A stretch of 64,000 nt of DNA. Origin: Roseococcus sp. SDR. GTDB taxonomy: Bacteria; Pseudomonadota; Alphaproteobacteria; Acetobacterales; Acetobacteraceae. Position 1 is the stretch's first letter. The number at the start of each line of letters is the position of its first letter. Shown here one piece after another: positions 50,520-60,251 of the stretch. A program made the position numbers and the translations under genes. The notes beneath the pieces were generated by a model that searched no databases, was not told the origin of the DNA, and worked only from the letters and a program-made list of their open reading frames with translations. Where the stretch lies: assembly GCF_019083995.1 (NCBI RefSeq), contig NZ_JAHRCU010000003.1:296589-360588 (forward strand), given 5' to 3'.

Positions 50520-52106
50520 GTGCCGGCCGGAACGCCAGGCGGCAGCTTCGCAGCCCTGCGCCACCTGCCCTTCGCGGTGCTGTGGGCTGCGGCCATCCTG
50601 GGCAACATCGGGGGCTTCATGCGCGATGTGGCCAGCGCCTGGCTGGCGACCGATCTCGCGGCGGGCCCTGCCGCGGTCGCCATGGTCCAGGCCGCCGCCA
50701 CCTTGCCCGTCTTCCTGCTGGCTATCCCCGCGGGCGTGCTGGCCGACATCCTGGACCGGCGCAAGTTCCTGATCGCCGTCCAAGGGCTGCTCGCCTTCGT
50801 CAGCCTGACGCTGATGATCCTGGCCCAGGCCGGGATGATGACGATCGAGCTGCTGGTGGCCCTCACCTTCCTGGGGGGCGTGGGCGCAGCGCTGATGGCG
50901 CCGAGCTGGCAGGCCATCGCGCCCGAACTGGTGCCGGCGCGCGACCTCAAGGGCGCCATCGCGCTGAATTCGCTGGGCTTCAACATCGCGCGGGCGCTCG
51001 GGCCGGCGGCGGGCGGCCTTCTGCTCGCCTCCTTCGGGGCGGCGCTGACCTATGGCCTGGATGTCGCGAGCTACATCATCGTCATCGCCGCGCTGCTGTG
51101 GTGGCCGCGGCCGAAGCAGGCGCACGACGCTCTGACCGAGCGCTTTCCGGGCGCCTTCCGGGCGGGGCTGCGCTATGCCCGCGCCAGCCGCGACCTGCAT
51201 GTCGTGCTGCTGCGGGCGGCGATCTTCTTCGCCTTCGCCAGCGCCGTCTGGGCCTTGCTGCCGCTGGTGGCCCGACAGCTTCTGGGCGGTGATGCCGGCT
51301 TCTACGGCGTCCTGCTCGGCGCGGTCGGCGCCGGCGCCATCCTGGGCGCGCTGATCCTGCCCCGGCTCCGGGCGCGGCTGGACGCGGATGGGCTGATGCT
51401 GACGGCAGGCATCGCCACAGCCCTGGCCATGGCGGTGCTGGCTTCCGCCCCGCCCGCCGCCCTCGCGCTGGCCGTCCTGCTGCTGCTGGGTGCCGCCTGG
51501 ATCGTGGCGCTGACGACCCTGAACGGCGCGGCGCAGTCCATCCTGCCGAACTGGGTCCGCGGCCGGGTTCTCGCGGTATATCTCACCGTCTTCAACGGGG
51601 CGATGACGGCGGGCAGCCTCGGCTGGGGCGCTGTCGCGCAGGTCATTGGCGTGCCGGGCGGGCTGCTGCTGGGTGCCACGGGGCTGCTGCTGGTGGCCCT
51701 CCTCCTGCACCGGATCAGGCTTCCGCTGGGCGAGGCTGACATGGCGCCCTCGAACCATTGGCCGGAACCCCTGGTGGAGGCGCCCGTCGCGCATGACCGC
51801 GGGCCGGTGCTGATCCTCATCGAATATCGCATCCCGGCCGCCGACCGCGCGGCCTTCCTCAAGGCACTGCGGCATCTGGCGGAGGAGCGGCGGCGGGACG
51901 GCGCCTATGGCTGGGGGATCACCGAGGATGCGGCGGACCGGGAACGCCTGGTCGAGTGGTTCCTGGTGGAATCCTGGGCCGAGCATCTGCGCCAGCACCA
52001 CCGCGTCTCCCGCGCCGATGCGGATGTGCAGGATGCGGTCCGCCGCTTCCATCAAGGGCCGGAGCCGCCGGTGGTGCGGCATCTCCTCACCCTGACGACG
52101 AAATGA
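50520..52106 (+). CDS. MFS transporter fused to a C-terminal monooxygenase-like (ABM) domain
   Basis: A 528-residue protein. GTG 50520, one base after the amidohydrolase stop, is the first start in register with the family; the frame is open back to 50265 over that gene. Residues about 10-410 form an MFS_3 (EntS-like) domain: FAVLWAAAILGNIGGFMRDVASAWLATDLA, AGVLADILDRRKFLIAV (motif A), APSWQAIAPELVPARDLKGAIALNSLGFNIARALGPA. Residues about 425-528 (GPVLILIEYRIPAADRAAFL, then HLAEERRRDGAYGWGI and EHLRQHHRVSRAD) form a dimeric alpha-beta-barrel domain like that in PF05977 family members. Probably a small-molecule exporter with a regulatory or sensing tail. Confidence 0.9.
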   Translation: MPAGTPGGSFAALRHLPFAVLWAAAILGNIGGFMRDVASAWLATDLAAGPAAVAMVQAAATLPVFLLAIPAGVLADILDRRKFLIAVQGLLAFVSLTLMILAQAGMMTIELLVALTFLGGVGAALMAPSWQAIAPELVPARDLKGAIALNSLGFNIARALGPAAGGLLLASFGAALTYGLDVASYIIVIAALLWWPRPKQAHDALTERFPGAFRAGLRYARASRDLHVVLLRAAIFFAFASAVWALLPLVARQLLGGDAGFYGVLLGAVGAGAILGALILPRLRARLDADGLMLTAGIATALAMAVLASAPPAALALAVLLLLGAAWIVALTTLNGAAQSILPNWVRGRVLAVYLTVFNGAMTAGSLGWGAVAQVIGVPGGLLLGATGLLLVALLLHRIRLPLGEADMAPSNHWPEPLVEAPVAHDRGPVLILIEYRIPAADRAAFLKALRHLAEERRRDGAYGWGITEDAADRERLVEWFLVESWAEHLRQHHRVSRADADVQDAVRRFHQGPEPPVVRHLLTLTTK

Positions 52107-52238
52107 CGTGGATGCAGCGCGGGGCCCCGCGCGGCATTGCGGATGGATCCGGCCTCGCCTGCCGCTGGGCGCTTGCTTCAGGATCGTTTCCGACCATTTT
52201 GACACCAGATCCAATCGCAGGCGGGAGCCTCCAGGACC

Positions 52239-55121
52239 ATGGATTCCGGCGTCACCCGCTTCGGGCGCTTCCAGTACGACCCGGCTCGACGCCTGCTGCT
52301 GAAGGATGGCGAGCCCGTCCGCCTGGGCGGCCGTGCCCTCGCCCTTCTGGCGGCGCTGCTCGAACAGCCCGGAGAGCTGGTCGAGAAGGCCCGGCTGATG
52401 GATGTGGTGTGGCCAGGGCTCCATGTGGACGAGACGAACCTGCGGTCCCAGATGGCGGCGCTGCGGCGCGCGCTGGGGGATGGGGTGGATGGGGCCCGCC
52501 TGATCGTGAACATCGCCGGGCGCGGCTACGCCTTCGTGGCCGCGCTGAGCGCCGAGGCTCCGGGCACCGGGCCGCCGCCGGGCCCGGCGCCGCGGCTGCA
52601 TCCGCTGCCGGTTCGCCTCACCCCTGTGCTGGGACAGGACGCCACCATCGCGCATCTGGTCGAGAAGCTGCGCGCGCAGCGCTTCGTCACCATCTTCGGG
52701 GCCGGCGGCATCGGCAAGACGACCATCGCCGTGGCGGTGGCGGAGGCCATGGCCGCGACCTTCCCCGATCCGCCCTGCTTCGTGGATTTCGGGGTGGTCA
52801 CCCACCCTTCGCTCGCGGTCGGGCATGTTGCGGCGGCGCTCGGCGCGGCCTCGGATTTCGGCGGCGACCTCGCCCGGCTTGCCCATCATCTGGCGGACCG
52901 GCGGATGCTGCTGGTGCTGGACAGCTGCGAGCCCATCATCGAGGCGACGGCCGCCCTGGCCGAGGCGGTGCTGAAGGCCGCACCCGGGGTGCATGTGCTG
53001 GCCACCAGCCGCGAGCGGCTGCGCGCCGAGGGCGAATGGGTGCATCGCCTGGCCTCCATGGAGGTGCCGCCGGTCCATGCGGCCATGCCCATGGAGGAGG
53101 TGCTGCGCTACCCCGCGATCCAGCTCTTCCTGGACCGGGCGCGGGCCGCCTCCGACCTGTTCCGCCCGGATGCCGCGCAGATCGCCCAGGTGGCGGCGAT
53201 CTGCCGCTGGCTGGAGGGGATCCCGCTCGCCATCGAACTGGCCGCCACGCGTGTGGCCGAGCTCGGGCTGGATGTGCTGGCCGAGCGGCTGGACGCCCGC
53301 TTCAGCCTGCTGATGAAGGGCCGGCGCACGGCCCTGCCCCGCCATCAGACACTACGCGCCACACTGGATTGGAGCTATGGCCTGCTCTCGCCGCGGCATC
53401 AGCAGGTGCTCGCCCGCCTCTCCGTCTTCCGGGGCAGCTTCGCCCGCGATGCGGCGGTGGAGATCGGCCGGCTGGGGCGGGACGACCCCGCAGAAACCCT
53501 CGAGATCCTGGCGGAGCTGGCCGACAAATCGCTGATCGCGCCTGAGACCGGCGCGCCCATGCCGGCCTATCGCTGCCTCGACACCACCCGCGCCTACATG
53601 GCCGAGAAACTCGCCGAGCACGGCGAAACCACCGAGGTCGCGCGCCTGCACGCCGCCCACTACCTCGCGCTGTTCGAACGGGCCGCCGAGGTCTGGCAGC
53701 GCGCGGGCGGCCATGCCGAGCGGCAGGCCCTGGGCTTCCACATCGACAATCTCCGCGCCGCGCTGGACTGGGCGATGGGCAGGGGCGGCGATTGCGTGAC
53801 GGGGGTGGGCCTGATCCTCGCGGCGCAACCGCTCTGGGAGCATTTCGCCCTCTTCGACGAGGGGCGGAGCCGGATCCAGGCGGCCCTCCAGATCCTTGCC
53901 GCGCGCGAGCAGGCATTCCCGCGGGAGGTGATGCTGCTGAGCGGCGCGCTGGCCGCGTTTGGCAACCAGATCGCGGCACCCGATCAGCAGGCCGTCTGGA
54001 CCACGACACTGCGTTTGGCCGAGCAGCTCGATGACACGCAGCACCGCCTGCGGGCGCTCAGCGGGCTTGCGGTCTGCGCGATGGGGCAGGACCTGACGCT
54101 CTGCCTGGAACTGGCGCGGCGATACCGTGACCTGGCCGGCAGCCGGGGCAGGCTGATCGAAATTGCGAAGGGCGACCGGCTGATCGGCTACACGCAGCAC
54201 CTGCTCGGCAACCAGGCGGCCGCCCGCGCCGCCTTCGAAGCCATTCCCACCGAGATCCTGCGGCGGCATGACCGCCACCACCTCGGTCGCCTGAACTTCG
54301 ACGAGGAGGTGCTGCTCCTCAGCGAGCTTGCTCTGGTCAGGTGGCTTCAGGGGCAGCCGCAGCAGGCCGAGGCCATGGCGGCCGAGGCGGTGCGCCAGGC
54401 CCTGGCGATGGACCATGGCACGTCGCTCTTCGTCGCGGTGGCCTTCGCGGCATGCCCGATCGCGATCCTGCAGGGCGGGCTCGACCACGCGGCCGAGGCC
54501 CGGGAGCTGCTGTTCGGCCAGCTGTCGGTCCATCCGCATTGGGCACTCTGGGCGACCTGCTTTCGCGGCCTGGAGGTGGCGCTGCGGGGCGATGCGCGCG
54601 CTGGGCTGGAGTTGCTGCGGAGCGGCATCGAGGCCATGCGGCCGGGCGCCACCAGCCTCCGGAATGGCCTGTTTCGCGGCGGCGAGGCCGCATGCCTCCT
54701 GGCACTGGGCGAGCCGAATGAGGCGCTGGCCGTGCTGGACTCCCTGCTGGCGGAATTCCGCCAGCGTCATGACCGCTGGTACGAGCCGGAATTCCTCCGG
54801 CTGCGCGCCCTGGCCCGGCGGGCGCTCGGGCACCCGGCACCGGAGGTGGAGGCCGAGCTGCGCGGCAGCCTGGCGCTCGCCGCGGAACAGGCGGCCCTGG
54901 CCTGGGAACTGCGCGCCGCGACCAGCCTTGCCGCGATCATGCAAGGCGAGGGCCGCGCCTGTGAGGCCGCGGCGCTGCTGCGCCCCATCCTGGCGCGGTT
55001 CGACCGGCAGGCGCTTGGGCCGGACATCCAGGCCGCGCGCGCCCTGCTTGACCAGTTGCCGGCCGCCGCCCCAACCCCTCCGCGCCGCCCGCGCACGAAG
55101 CGCGCGCCGGTGGTGACGTGA
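52239..55121 (+). CDS. Large winged-helix/STAND-type ATPase/TPR transcriptional regulator
   Basis: A 960-residue regulator. The N-terminal OmpR-type winged helix spans residues 5-100 (RLGGRALALLAALLEQPGELVEKARLMDVVWPG, IVNIAGRGYAFVA). An NB-ARC/AAA-type ATPase follows with Walker A GAGGIGKTT (154-162), Walker B MLLVLDSCEP and sensor ATSRERLRAEGEWVHRL. The C-terminal half (about 480-950) is helical, TPR-like, Ala/Leu/Glu-rich. Such proteins integrate a ligand or partner with ATP before activating transcription. There is no kinase partner. It faces the SDR and binding-protein genes downstream, which are plausible targets. Confidence 0.88.
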   Translation: MDSGVTRFGRFQYDPARRLLLKDGEPVRLGGRALALLAALLEQPGELVEKARLMDVVWPGLHVDETNLRSQMAALRRALGDGVDGARLIVNIAGRGYAFVAALSAEAPGTGPPPGPAPRLHPLPVRLTPVLGQDATIAHLVEKLRAQRFVTIFGAGGIGKTTIAVAVAEAMAATFPDPPCFVDFGVVTHPSLAVGHVAAALGAASDFGGDLARLAHHLADRRMLLVLDSCEPIIEATAALAEAVLKAAPGVHVLATSRERLRAEGEWVHRLASMEVPPVHAAMPMEEVLRYPAIQLFLDRARAASDLFRPDAAQIAQVAAICRWLEGIPLAIELAATRVAELGLDVLAERLDARFSLLMKGRRTALPRHQTLRATLDWSYGLLSPRHQQVLARLSVFRGSFARDAAVEIGRLGRDDPAETLEILAELADKSLIAPETGAPMPAYRCLDTTRAYMAEKLAEHGETTEVARLHAAHYLALFERAAEVWQRAGGHAERQALGFHIDNLRAALDWAMGRGGDCVTGVGLILAAQPLWEHFALFDEGRSRIQAALQILAAREQAFPREVMLLSGALAAFGNQIAAPDQQAVWTTTLRLAEQLDDTQHRLRALSGLAVCAMGQDLTLCLELARRYRDLAGSRGRLIEIAKGDRLIGYTQHLLGNQAAARAAFEAIPTEILRRHDRHHLGRLNFDEEVLLLSELALVRWLQGQPQQAEAMAAEAVRQALAMDHGTSLFVAVAFAACPIAILQGGLDHAAEARELLFGQLSVHPHWALWATCFRGLEVALRGDARAGLELLRSGIEAMRPGATSLRNGLFRGGEAACLLALGEPNEALAVLDSLLAEFRQRHDRWYEPEFLRLRALARRALGHPAPEVEAELRGSLALAAEQAALAWELRAATSLAAIMQGEGRACEAAALLRPILARFDRQALGPDIQAARALLDQLPAAAPTPPRRPRTKRAPVVT

Positions 55122-55258
55122 ATCGTCCAAGTTTCCGCGCACCTGTCCAAGCCGTCCCGCCGGAGTGGCGCGACATTTCCCGGCGGCGATCCGAGCGCAG
55201 TCGAAGTGGATGAACGAAACATGGGCATGCAGATGCGTGTTGGGCCGAGGGACCGCGG

Positions 55259-56041
55259 ATGCTGGTGACCCTGAACGGACGCGGCGAGGGTCCCTTCGAA
55301 CGGCTGGCCGGCCGCGTCGCGCTGGTGACCGGGGGCGCGCGCGGCATCGGGGCGGCCACGGCCCTGGCGCTCGCGGATGCCGGGGCGGACGTCGCCATCA
55401 GTTACGTCCGATCCGCGCAACGCGCGGAGGAGGTGCGTCAGGCGGTGCAGGCGCGCGGTGTCCGCGCGGCCGCACTGCGCGCCGACCAGGAGGACCCGGT
55501 GGCGGTGGAGGCGCTGATCCGCACCGTGCTGCGCGATTTCGGCCGGCTGGACATCCTGGTGAACAATGCGGCGCAGTTCGTGGTCGGCGCGGTGAATGAT
55601 CCCGATGGCGACCTGGCGGCCTTCGACCGGCAGAACCGGATCAACATTGGCGGCGTCGTTACCGCGATCCGCGTGGCGGCGCAGGTGATGGGCCGGGGCG
55701 GCAGGATCATCACGCTGGGCTCGGCCATGGCGGGCCATGTGGGCTTCCAGGGCCTGGCCGACTACGCCGCGACCAAGGCCGCCATCGTCGCCTATTCCCG
55801 TGGCGCGGCGCGCGACCTGGGGCCGGCGGGCATCACGGTCAATGTCGTCCAGCCGGGCTCGATCGAGACCGACATGAACCCGGCCGAAGGGCCCTTCGCC
55901 GAATCCCAGATCGCGACCAACGCCCTGGCGCGCTACGGCCGGCCGGAGGAGGTCGCGGCCGGCATCGTCTTTCTCGCCGGGGCGGAAGCGTCCTTCATCA
56001 CCGGCGCGGTGCTGGACATCGACGGCGGATATGGCGCCTGA
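55259..56041 (+). CDS. SDR-family oxidoreductase
   Basis: A 260-residue short-chain dehydrogenase. The cofactor motif TGGARGIGAATALALADAG is near residues 24-42; ILVNNAAQFVVG near 98-109; catalytic Ser in TLGSAMAGHVG and Tyr/Lys in YAATKAAIVAYSRG; C-terminus FITGAVLDIDGGYGA. The residues after the Rossmann start (SYVRSAQRAEE) suggest NADP(H) preference. It overlaps the next gene by 11 bases, so it is in an operon with a solute-binding protein, an unusual pairing. Confidence 0.9.
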   Translation: MLVTLNGRGEGPFERLAGRVALVTGGARGIGAATALALADAGADVAISYVRSAQRAEEVRQAVQARGVRAAALRADQEDPVAVEALIRTVLRDFGRLDILVNNAAQFVVGAVNDPDGDLAAFDRQNRINIGGVVTAIRVAAQVMGRGGRIITLGSAMAGHVGFQGLADYAATKAAIVAYSRGAARDLGPAGITVNVVQPGSIETDMNPAEGPFAESQIATNALARYGRPEEVAAGIVFLAGAEASFITGAVLDIDGGYGA

Positions 56042-57668
56042 TCGGGCCATGCTGCGGCAGCCCGGGAGGAGGAGCCAACTGTCAGCCCTGCCCTTGCTGG
56101 CGGGGGCGCTCGCTTTTGCCCTGGCGGCGCCGTCGGCGAGCCAGGAGATCAGGATCGGCCTCTCGCTCGGCCCGACGAGCTTCGATCCACATTACCACGC
56201 GCATGCGGCCAGCTTCGTCACGCAGCGGCACGTCTTCGAGCCCCTGATCACCCGCGCCGCCGACCTCTCGCTGCAGCCGACGCTGGCCCGGCGCTGGGTG
56301 CTGCTGCCCGAAGGCGATGGCTGGGAGTTCCATCTCGATCCGGAGGCACGTTTCCAGGATGGCACGCCGGTCACCGCCGGCGATGTGGCGGCCAGCCTGC
56401 GACGTGCCCTGACGCTTCCGCACAGCCCCGCCCGATGGACGCCGTTCCTGGCCGACATCACCCGCGTCGAGATCATCGACGAGCACACCCTTCGCCTGCG
56501 CGGTGAGGGCCCGGCCCCATTGCTGCCCGCCAACATCACGGCGCTGATGATCATCCCGGCCCGGATCGCCGCCACGGCGGCAACCGCGGATTTCAACGCA
56601 GGTCGCGCCGCCATCGGCAGCGGCCCCTATCGGCTGCGCCGCTACGCCGCCGGCACCCTGCTGGAGTTCGCGGCCGATCCCGGCTGGTGGCAGGCGCGGC
56701 GTGATGGGGCCGAACCCTGGGCCCGGGTGGAGATGCGGGTCGTGACCAATGATTCGACGCGCGTCGCCGCTCTGATGGCGCGCGACCTCGATCTGATCGA
56801 GGCGGTGCCGCCGGCCGATGCGGCCCGGCTTGCGGCCCGCCCCGATCTGCGGCTCGTCCAGGGGCCGAACGGCCGCATCGTCTATCTGGCGCTCGACCAG
56901 AACCCCGCGCCCCCTGCGGGGCTGACCGATCGCCGGGGGGAACGGCCCGCGCGCAATCCGTTGGCCGATGCCAGGGTGCGGCGGGCGCTGTCCATGGCGA
57001 TCGATCGCGCGGCCATCGTCGCGCGGGTGATGGACGGCTACGCCACGGTCGCCGACCAGATCCAGCCGCCCGGCCTGCCGGCTCACGACCCGACCCTCCC
57101 GCCCCTGACCTACGATCCGCGCGAGGCGCGTCGCCTGCTGGCGGAAGCCGGCTGGGCCGAGGGCTTCCGGATGGTGCTGGGCGGACCAAACAACCGGATC
57201 GTGAATGACGAGCGCATCCTGCAGGCTGTGGCGCAGATGTGGGAGCGTCTGGGCGTCTCGGTCGAGGTGCAGGCCCAGCCCATGGCGGTGTATCTGCCGC
57301 GCTTCATCGCCGGCGGCTACCCTTCGGCCCTGGCGAGCTGGATCATTCCAAGCCAGGACCCGAACAGCTTCTTCTCGGCGATCCTCGCCACGCGAGATCC
57401 CGCGCGTGGCCGGGGCGTCTACAACCCCGCTGGCTACGGCAACCCGGTGCTGGACGGGCTGCTGGACCAGGCGTTGGGCACGCTCGATTCAGCCGCCCGG
57501 CATCGGCTGTGGCACCGCGCGACGCGGCTCGCGATCCGCGAGGACGTCGCCGTGCTGCCAATGCATCACCAGGTCGGCCTCTGGGCCATGCACCAGGGCC
57601 TGCGCTACGAGGCGCGTCCGGATGAGGCCACCTACGCGATGGGGATCCGGGCCGTCACGCCACCATGA
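56031..57668 (+). CDS. ABC transporter substrate-binding protein (SBP_bac_5, peptide/nickel type)
   Basis: A 545-residue periplasmic binding protein. The signal peptide covers LSALPLLAGALAFALAAPSAS; a start at 56049 (MLRQPGRR) is as plausible as 56031. The mature protein has IRIGLSLGPTSFDPHYHAHA, FEPLITRAADLSLQPTLARRW and FHLDPEARFQDGTPVTAGDVAASLRRAL, typical of DppA/OppA/NikA. No permease or ATPase genes follow, so it is orphan here, though the peptide/nickel-type system at 58854-63503 is close by on the other strand. The end overlaps the AraC gene end by 14 bases. Confidence 0.92.
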   Translation: MAPDRAMLRQPGRRSQLSALPLLAGALAFALAAPSASQEIRIGLSLGPTSFDPHYHAHAASFVTQRHVFEPLITRAADLSLQPTLARRWVLLPEGDGWEFHLDPEARFQDGTPVTAGDVAASLRRALTLPHSPARWTPFLADITRVEIIDEHTLRLRGEGPAPLLPANITALMIIPARIAATAATADFNAGRAAIGSGPYRLRRYAAGTLLEFAADPGWWQARRDGAEPWARVEMRVVTNDSTRVAALMARDLDLIEAVPPADAARLAARPDLRLVQGPNGRIVYLALDQNPAPPAGLTDRRGERPARNPLADARVRRALSMAIDRAAIVARVMDGYATVADQIQPPGLPAHDPTLPPLTYDPREARRLLAEAGWAEGFRMVLGGPNNRIVNDERILQAVAQMWERLGVSVEVQAQPMAVYLPRFIAGGYPSALASWIIPSQDPNSFFSAILATRDPARGRGVYNPAGYGNPVLDGLLDQALGTLDSAARHRLWHRATRLAIREDVAVLPMHHQVGLWAMHQGLRYEARPDEATYAMGIRAVTPP

Positions 57669-58233
57669 TCTGCTCGGGGCGCTTCCCCGGCTGGGACCTG
57701 GTCTCGGTTGCGCACACCGCATGGGCCCGGCGCCAGCGCATGGGGCTGGTTCCCTCCGCACGCTTGAAGACACGCGACAGATGCGCCTGGTCGCAGAGAC
57801 CGCAGGCATAGGCGATCTCGGCCAGAGGCATGCGCGTTTCGATCATCATCCGCTTGGCGGCCTCGACACGTCGCCGCTGGATGAAGGTGCATGGCGACAT
57901 GCCGAAACTGCCGCGAAAGGCGCGCGAGAAATGCGCCGAGCTGATCCGGGCTATGGCTGCCAATTGTCCGACCGTGATCGTATCCGCGAGTTGCCTGTCC
58001 ACATGATCCGCCACGCGCCGCGCTTGCCAGCCGGCCAGCTCCGCCCGCTGCGGCCTGCCCGGCCGCCGCGCCTGTGCCAGCTCCATTTCCGCCAGCATGG
58101 CCTGCGCCCGTGCTGTCAGCATCCGGGCCGTGGGCAGGTCAGCGGTAACCGCGATCGCAGCTTGCGTCAGCGTCTCGACGGTGCGCGCCAGCCCGAGGTC
58201 GAACCCCACTTGCTCGTCTTGGATGGCCGACAT
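57655..58233 (-). CDS. AraC-family transcriptional regulator
   Basis: A 192-residue regulator with the double HTH in the C-terminal 105 residues: QLADTITVGQLAAIARISSAHFSRAFRGSFGMSPCTFIQRRRVEAAKRMMIETRMPLAEIAYACGLCDQAHLSRVFKRAEGTSPMRWRRA. The first 85 residues are too short for a cupin ligand domain, so it is a SoxS/MarA-like short regulator with a helical N-terminus. A GGAGAG Shine-Dalgarno precedes ATG 58233. It is convergent with the binding-protein gene and may regulate that operon. Confidence 0.92.
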   Translation of the reverse strand: MSAIQDEQVGFDLGLARTVETLTQAAIAVTADLPTARMLTARAQAMLAEMELAQARRPGRPQRAELAGWQARRVADHVDRQLADTITVGQLAAIARISSAHFSRAFRGSFGMSPCTFIQRRRVEAAKRMMIETRMPLAEIAYACGLCDQAHLSRVFKRAEGTSPMRWRRAHAVCATETRSQPGKRPEQIMVA

Positions 58234-58853
58234 GGGTCTCTCCTGCTGCGCATGGCGTCGTGGAGGAACATGCAGCCGACCGCGCTTGGTGCAGAGTTGT
58301 TAACTGTGAAAAACCGTGGAACGACGCGCCTGTATCGCGCTTCGCTCACATGCGTGCGGCTGGCCTGCCCGGGCGGAGCTGCGCGAATGACCTCGTGGCG
58401 TGACCCCTGATCGCCCGCGGTGATGACCAGGGTCTTTCTGTGATTGGTCGGAATGAGACCGTCGTGGCGCCCGTGGTCGTCCTTCAGTTCCCTAATGAGT
58501 CGGGCGAACGTCAACCTCGATCATCTCGTCATGCCCCTCTCTTCGAAGGACGCCAGTTCAGGACCGGGGCATCAAAAACGGCAGGGCTCGTCACTTCTGT
58601 GGCTGCTGCTGGTGTGGAAGGTGTTGGCGGAAATGCAGAAAGCCCACCGACGATTGCCGGTGGGCTTGATGTGTTTTCGGGTTCTGCATTGGGTGATGCT
58701 GGGACAGGGTTCGGCTTGTGGCGAACCGTTCTGGCATTCGCGCATGCGCGCCAAGGATGACGCAGATGAGCGCATGCAGCACACCGCGTACATGCTTGGC
58801 GGGGCGCGCAGCTCGTGGATTGGACCGCAAGGCCGGCGCGCCGCACGGGGCCG
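58234..58853. other. Intergenic region between AraC and ABC operon
   Basis: No supported gene in about 620 bases; several frames of 70-120 codons lack domains. It contains the promoter region of the AraC gene (AT-richer patch near 58290-58320) and the terminator-like hairpin at 58640-58667. Confidence 0.5.
58640..58667 (-). terminator. Rho-independent-type terminator of the ABC operon
   Basis: Perfect 10-bp stem AAGCCCACCG / CGGTGGGCTT with an 8-base loop. Read on the minus strand the stem is followed by TCTGCATTT, a T-rich run, and it lies 190 bases past the last ABC gene. Confidence 0.55.
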
Positions 58854-60251
58854 TCAGGGGCCAGGCAGCACCAGCTGGCGGCCCGCCACCTTGCGTGCCA
58901 TCGCCTGGTCATGCGTCACCAGCAGCACGGCCAGCCCCCGCTCGGCGGAGACATCGCGCAAGACCTCCATCGTCTCCTGCTGCGTGATGGGATCGAGGCG
59001 CGAGGTCGGTTCATCGGCGAACAGGAAAACGGGGTCCGGCAGCAGGGCACGTGCGATGGCGATGCGCTGCAACTCGCCGCCCGAGACCTGATCGGGCCGG
59101 CGGTCCAGCAGCGCATCGGCCACGCGCAGCCGGTCGAGCATCGCCGCCACCTGGGCCCAGGGCACCGCGTGCAGCCGGGCCGCTTCGGCCAGCGCGGTGC
59201 GGAGGTCGAGGCGCGGCGCGAAGGTCGCGACCGGGTCCTGGTAGAGCTTCTGGTAGCGCGTGCGCGCCAGCCCGCCGCGCCGCCGCACTGCGCCCGCCAC
59301 CGGTTGCAGCAGCCCCAGCAGGATATTGCCCAGCGTGGTCTTGCCGCAGCCGCTCGGGCCAGTGACCGCGACCCATTCGCCGGCGCCGACGGCCAGATCG
59401 AGCCCGGCGAAAAGCCTTCGCCCGCCCCGCTCGGCCGCGAGCCCGGTGGCGGAGAGCACCTCGGCGCCCGGCACGGGCCGCGCCCGCTCGGCCCAGGCCT
59501 GGGGCTCGGCCGCCAGCAGGCGGCGCGTATAGGCGTGGCGGGGTGCGCCGAGCACCTGCGCCGTCGGGCCGCGCTCCACCACCTCGCCCCGCAGCATGAC
59601 CATGATTTCGCCACCCAGGGCGCGGGCGACGGCGATGTCATGGGTGATGCAGAGCAGCGCGCCACCGGCCTCCAGCGCGCCGCGCAGCAAGGCCACCACG
59701 GCGTCGCGCAGATCGGCATCCAGGCCCTTGGTGGGCTCATCAGCCAGCAGCAGCGGCGCACCGCCGGCACGCGCTGCGGCCACCGCCACGCGCTGCGCCA
59801 TGCCGCCCGAGAGCTGGTGCGGATAGCGGCGCACGGCATCGGCCAGGCCGAGCGCGGCGAGATCCTCCCGTGCGCGCGCGCGGGCCTCCGATGCGGCCAG
59901 CCCGCGGATGAAGCGATGCCCTTCGGCGACCTGCGCCAGGACGCGCTGGGTGGGATCCAGCGCCAGCCAGGGCTCCTGCGGCAGCAAGGCGATGCCGCGG
60001 CCCCAGAGGCCCCGCCGCGCATCGGGCGCGCCGGCTTCCGACACGGCGCCACCGAGCGCGACGCGGCCGGAGGCGGCGAGTTCCGGCGCCAGCGTGCCCA
60101 TCGCGGCCTCGGCCACCAGCGTCTTGCCCGAACCGGTCTCGCCCAGGATGGTCAGCGGCACGCCGGGCACCACGGCCAGCGACACGCCGCGCAGCAGCAC
60201 GGCATCGCCGGCATGGGCGTGCAGATCCTCGATCGTCAGCGCGGGCGTCAC
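58854..60251 (-). CDS. Peptide/nickel-type ABC transporter, fused double ATPase
   Basis: A 465-residue protein combining two nucleotide-binding domains (DppD-DppF or NikD-NikE in one chain). Domain 1: Walker A GETGSGKTLVAEA (about 37-49), signature QLSGGMAQRVAVAAA, Walker B LLLADEPTKGLD. Domain 2: Walker A GPSGCGKTTLGN, signature QVSGGELQRIAIARALL, Walker B FLFADEPTSRLD and switch VTHDQAMA. Both sites look intact. The start overlaps the upstream permease stop by four bases. Confidence 0.93.
   Translation of the reverse strand: MTPALTIEDLHAHAGDAVLLRGVSLAVVPGVPLTILGETGSGKTLVAEAAMGTLAPELAASGRVALGGAVSEAGAPDARRGLWGRGIALLPQEPWLALDPTQRVLAQVAEGHRFIRGLAASEARARAREDLAALGLADAVRRYPHQLSGGMAQRVAVAAARAGGAPLLLADEPTKGLDADLRDAVVALLRGALEAGGALLCITHDIAVARALGGEIMVMLRGEVVERGPTAQVLGAPRHAYTRRLLAAEPQAWAERARPVPGAEVLSATGLAAERGGRRLFAGLDLAVGAGEWVAVTGPSGCGKTTLGNILLGLLQPVAGAVRRRGGLARTRYQKLYQDPVATFAPRLDLRTALAEAARLHAVPWAQVAAMLDRLRVADALLDRRPDQVSGGELQRIAIARALLPDPVFLFADEPTSRLDPITQQETMEVLRDVSAERGLAVLLVTHDQAMARKVAGRQLVLPGP

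Noticed and set aside
50226..53345. Very long antisense open frame (over 1000 codons) on the minus strand
   Set aside because: It lies opposite three well-supported genes, has no domain and is Arg/Gly/Gln-rich, a by-product of high GC third positions.
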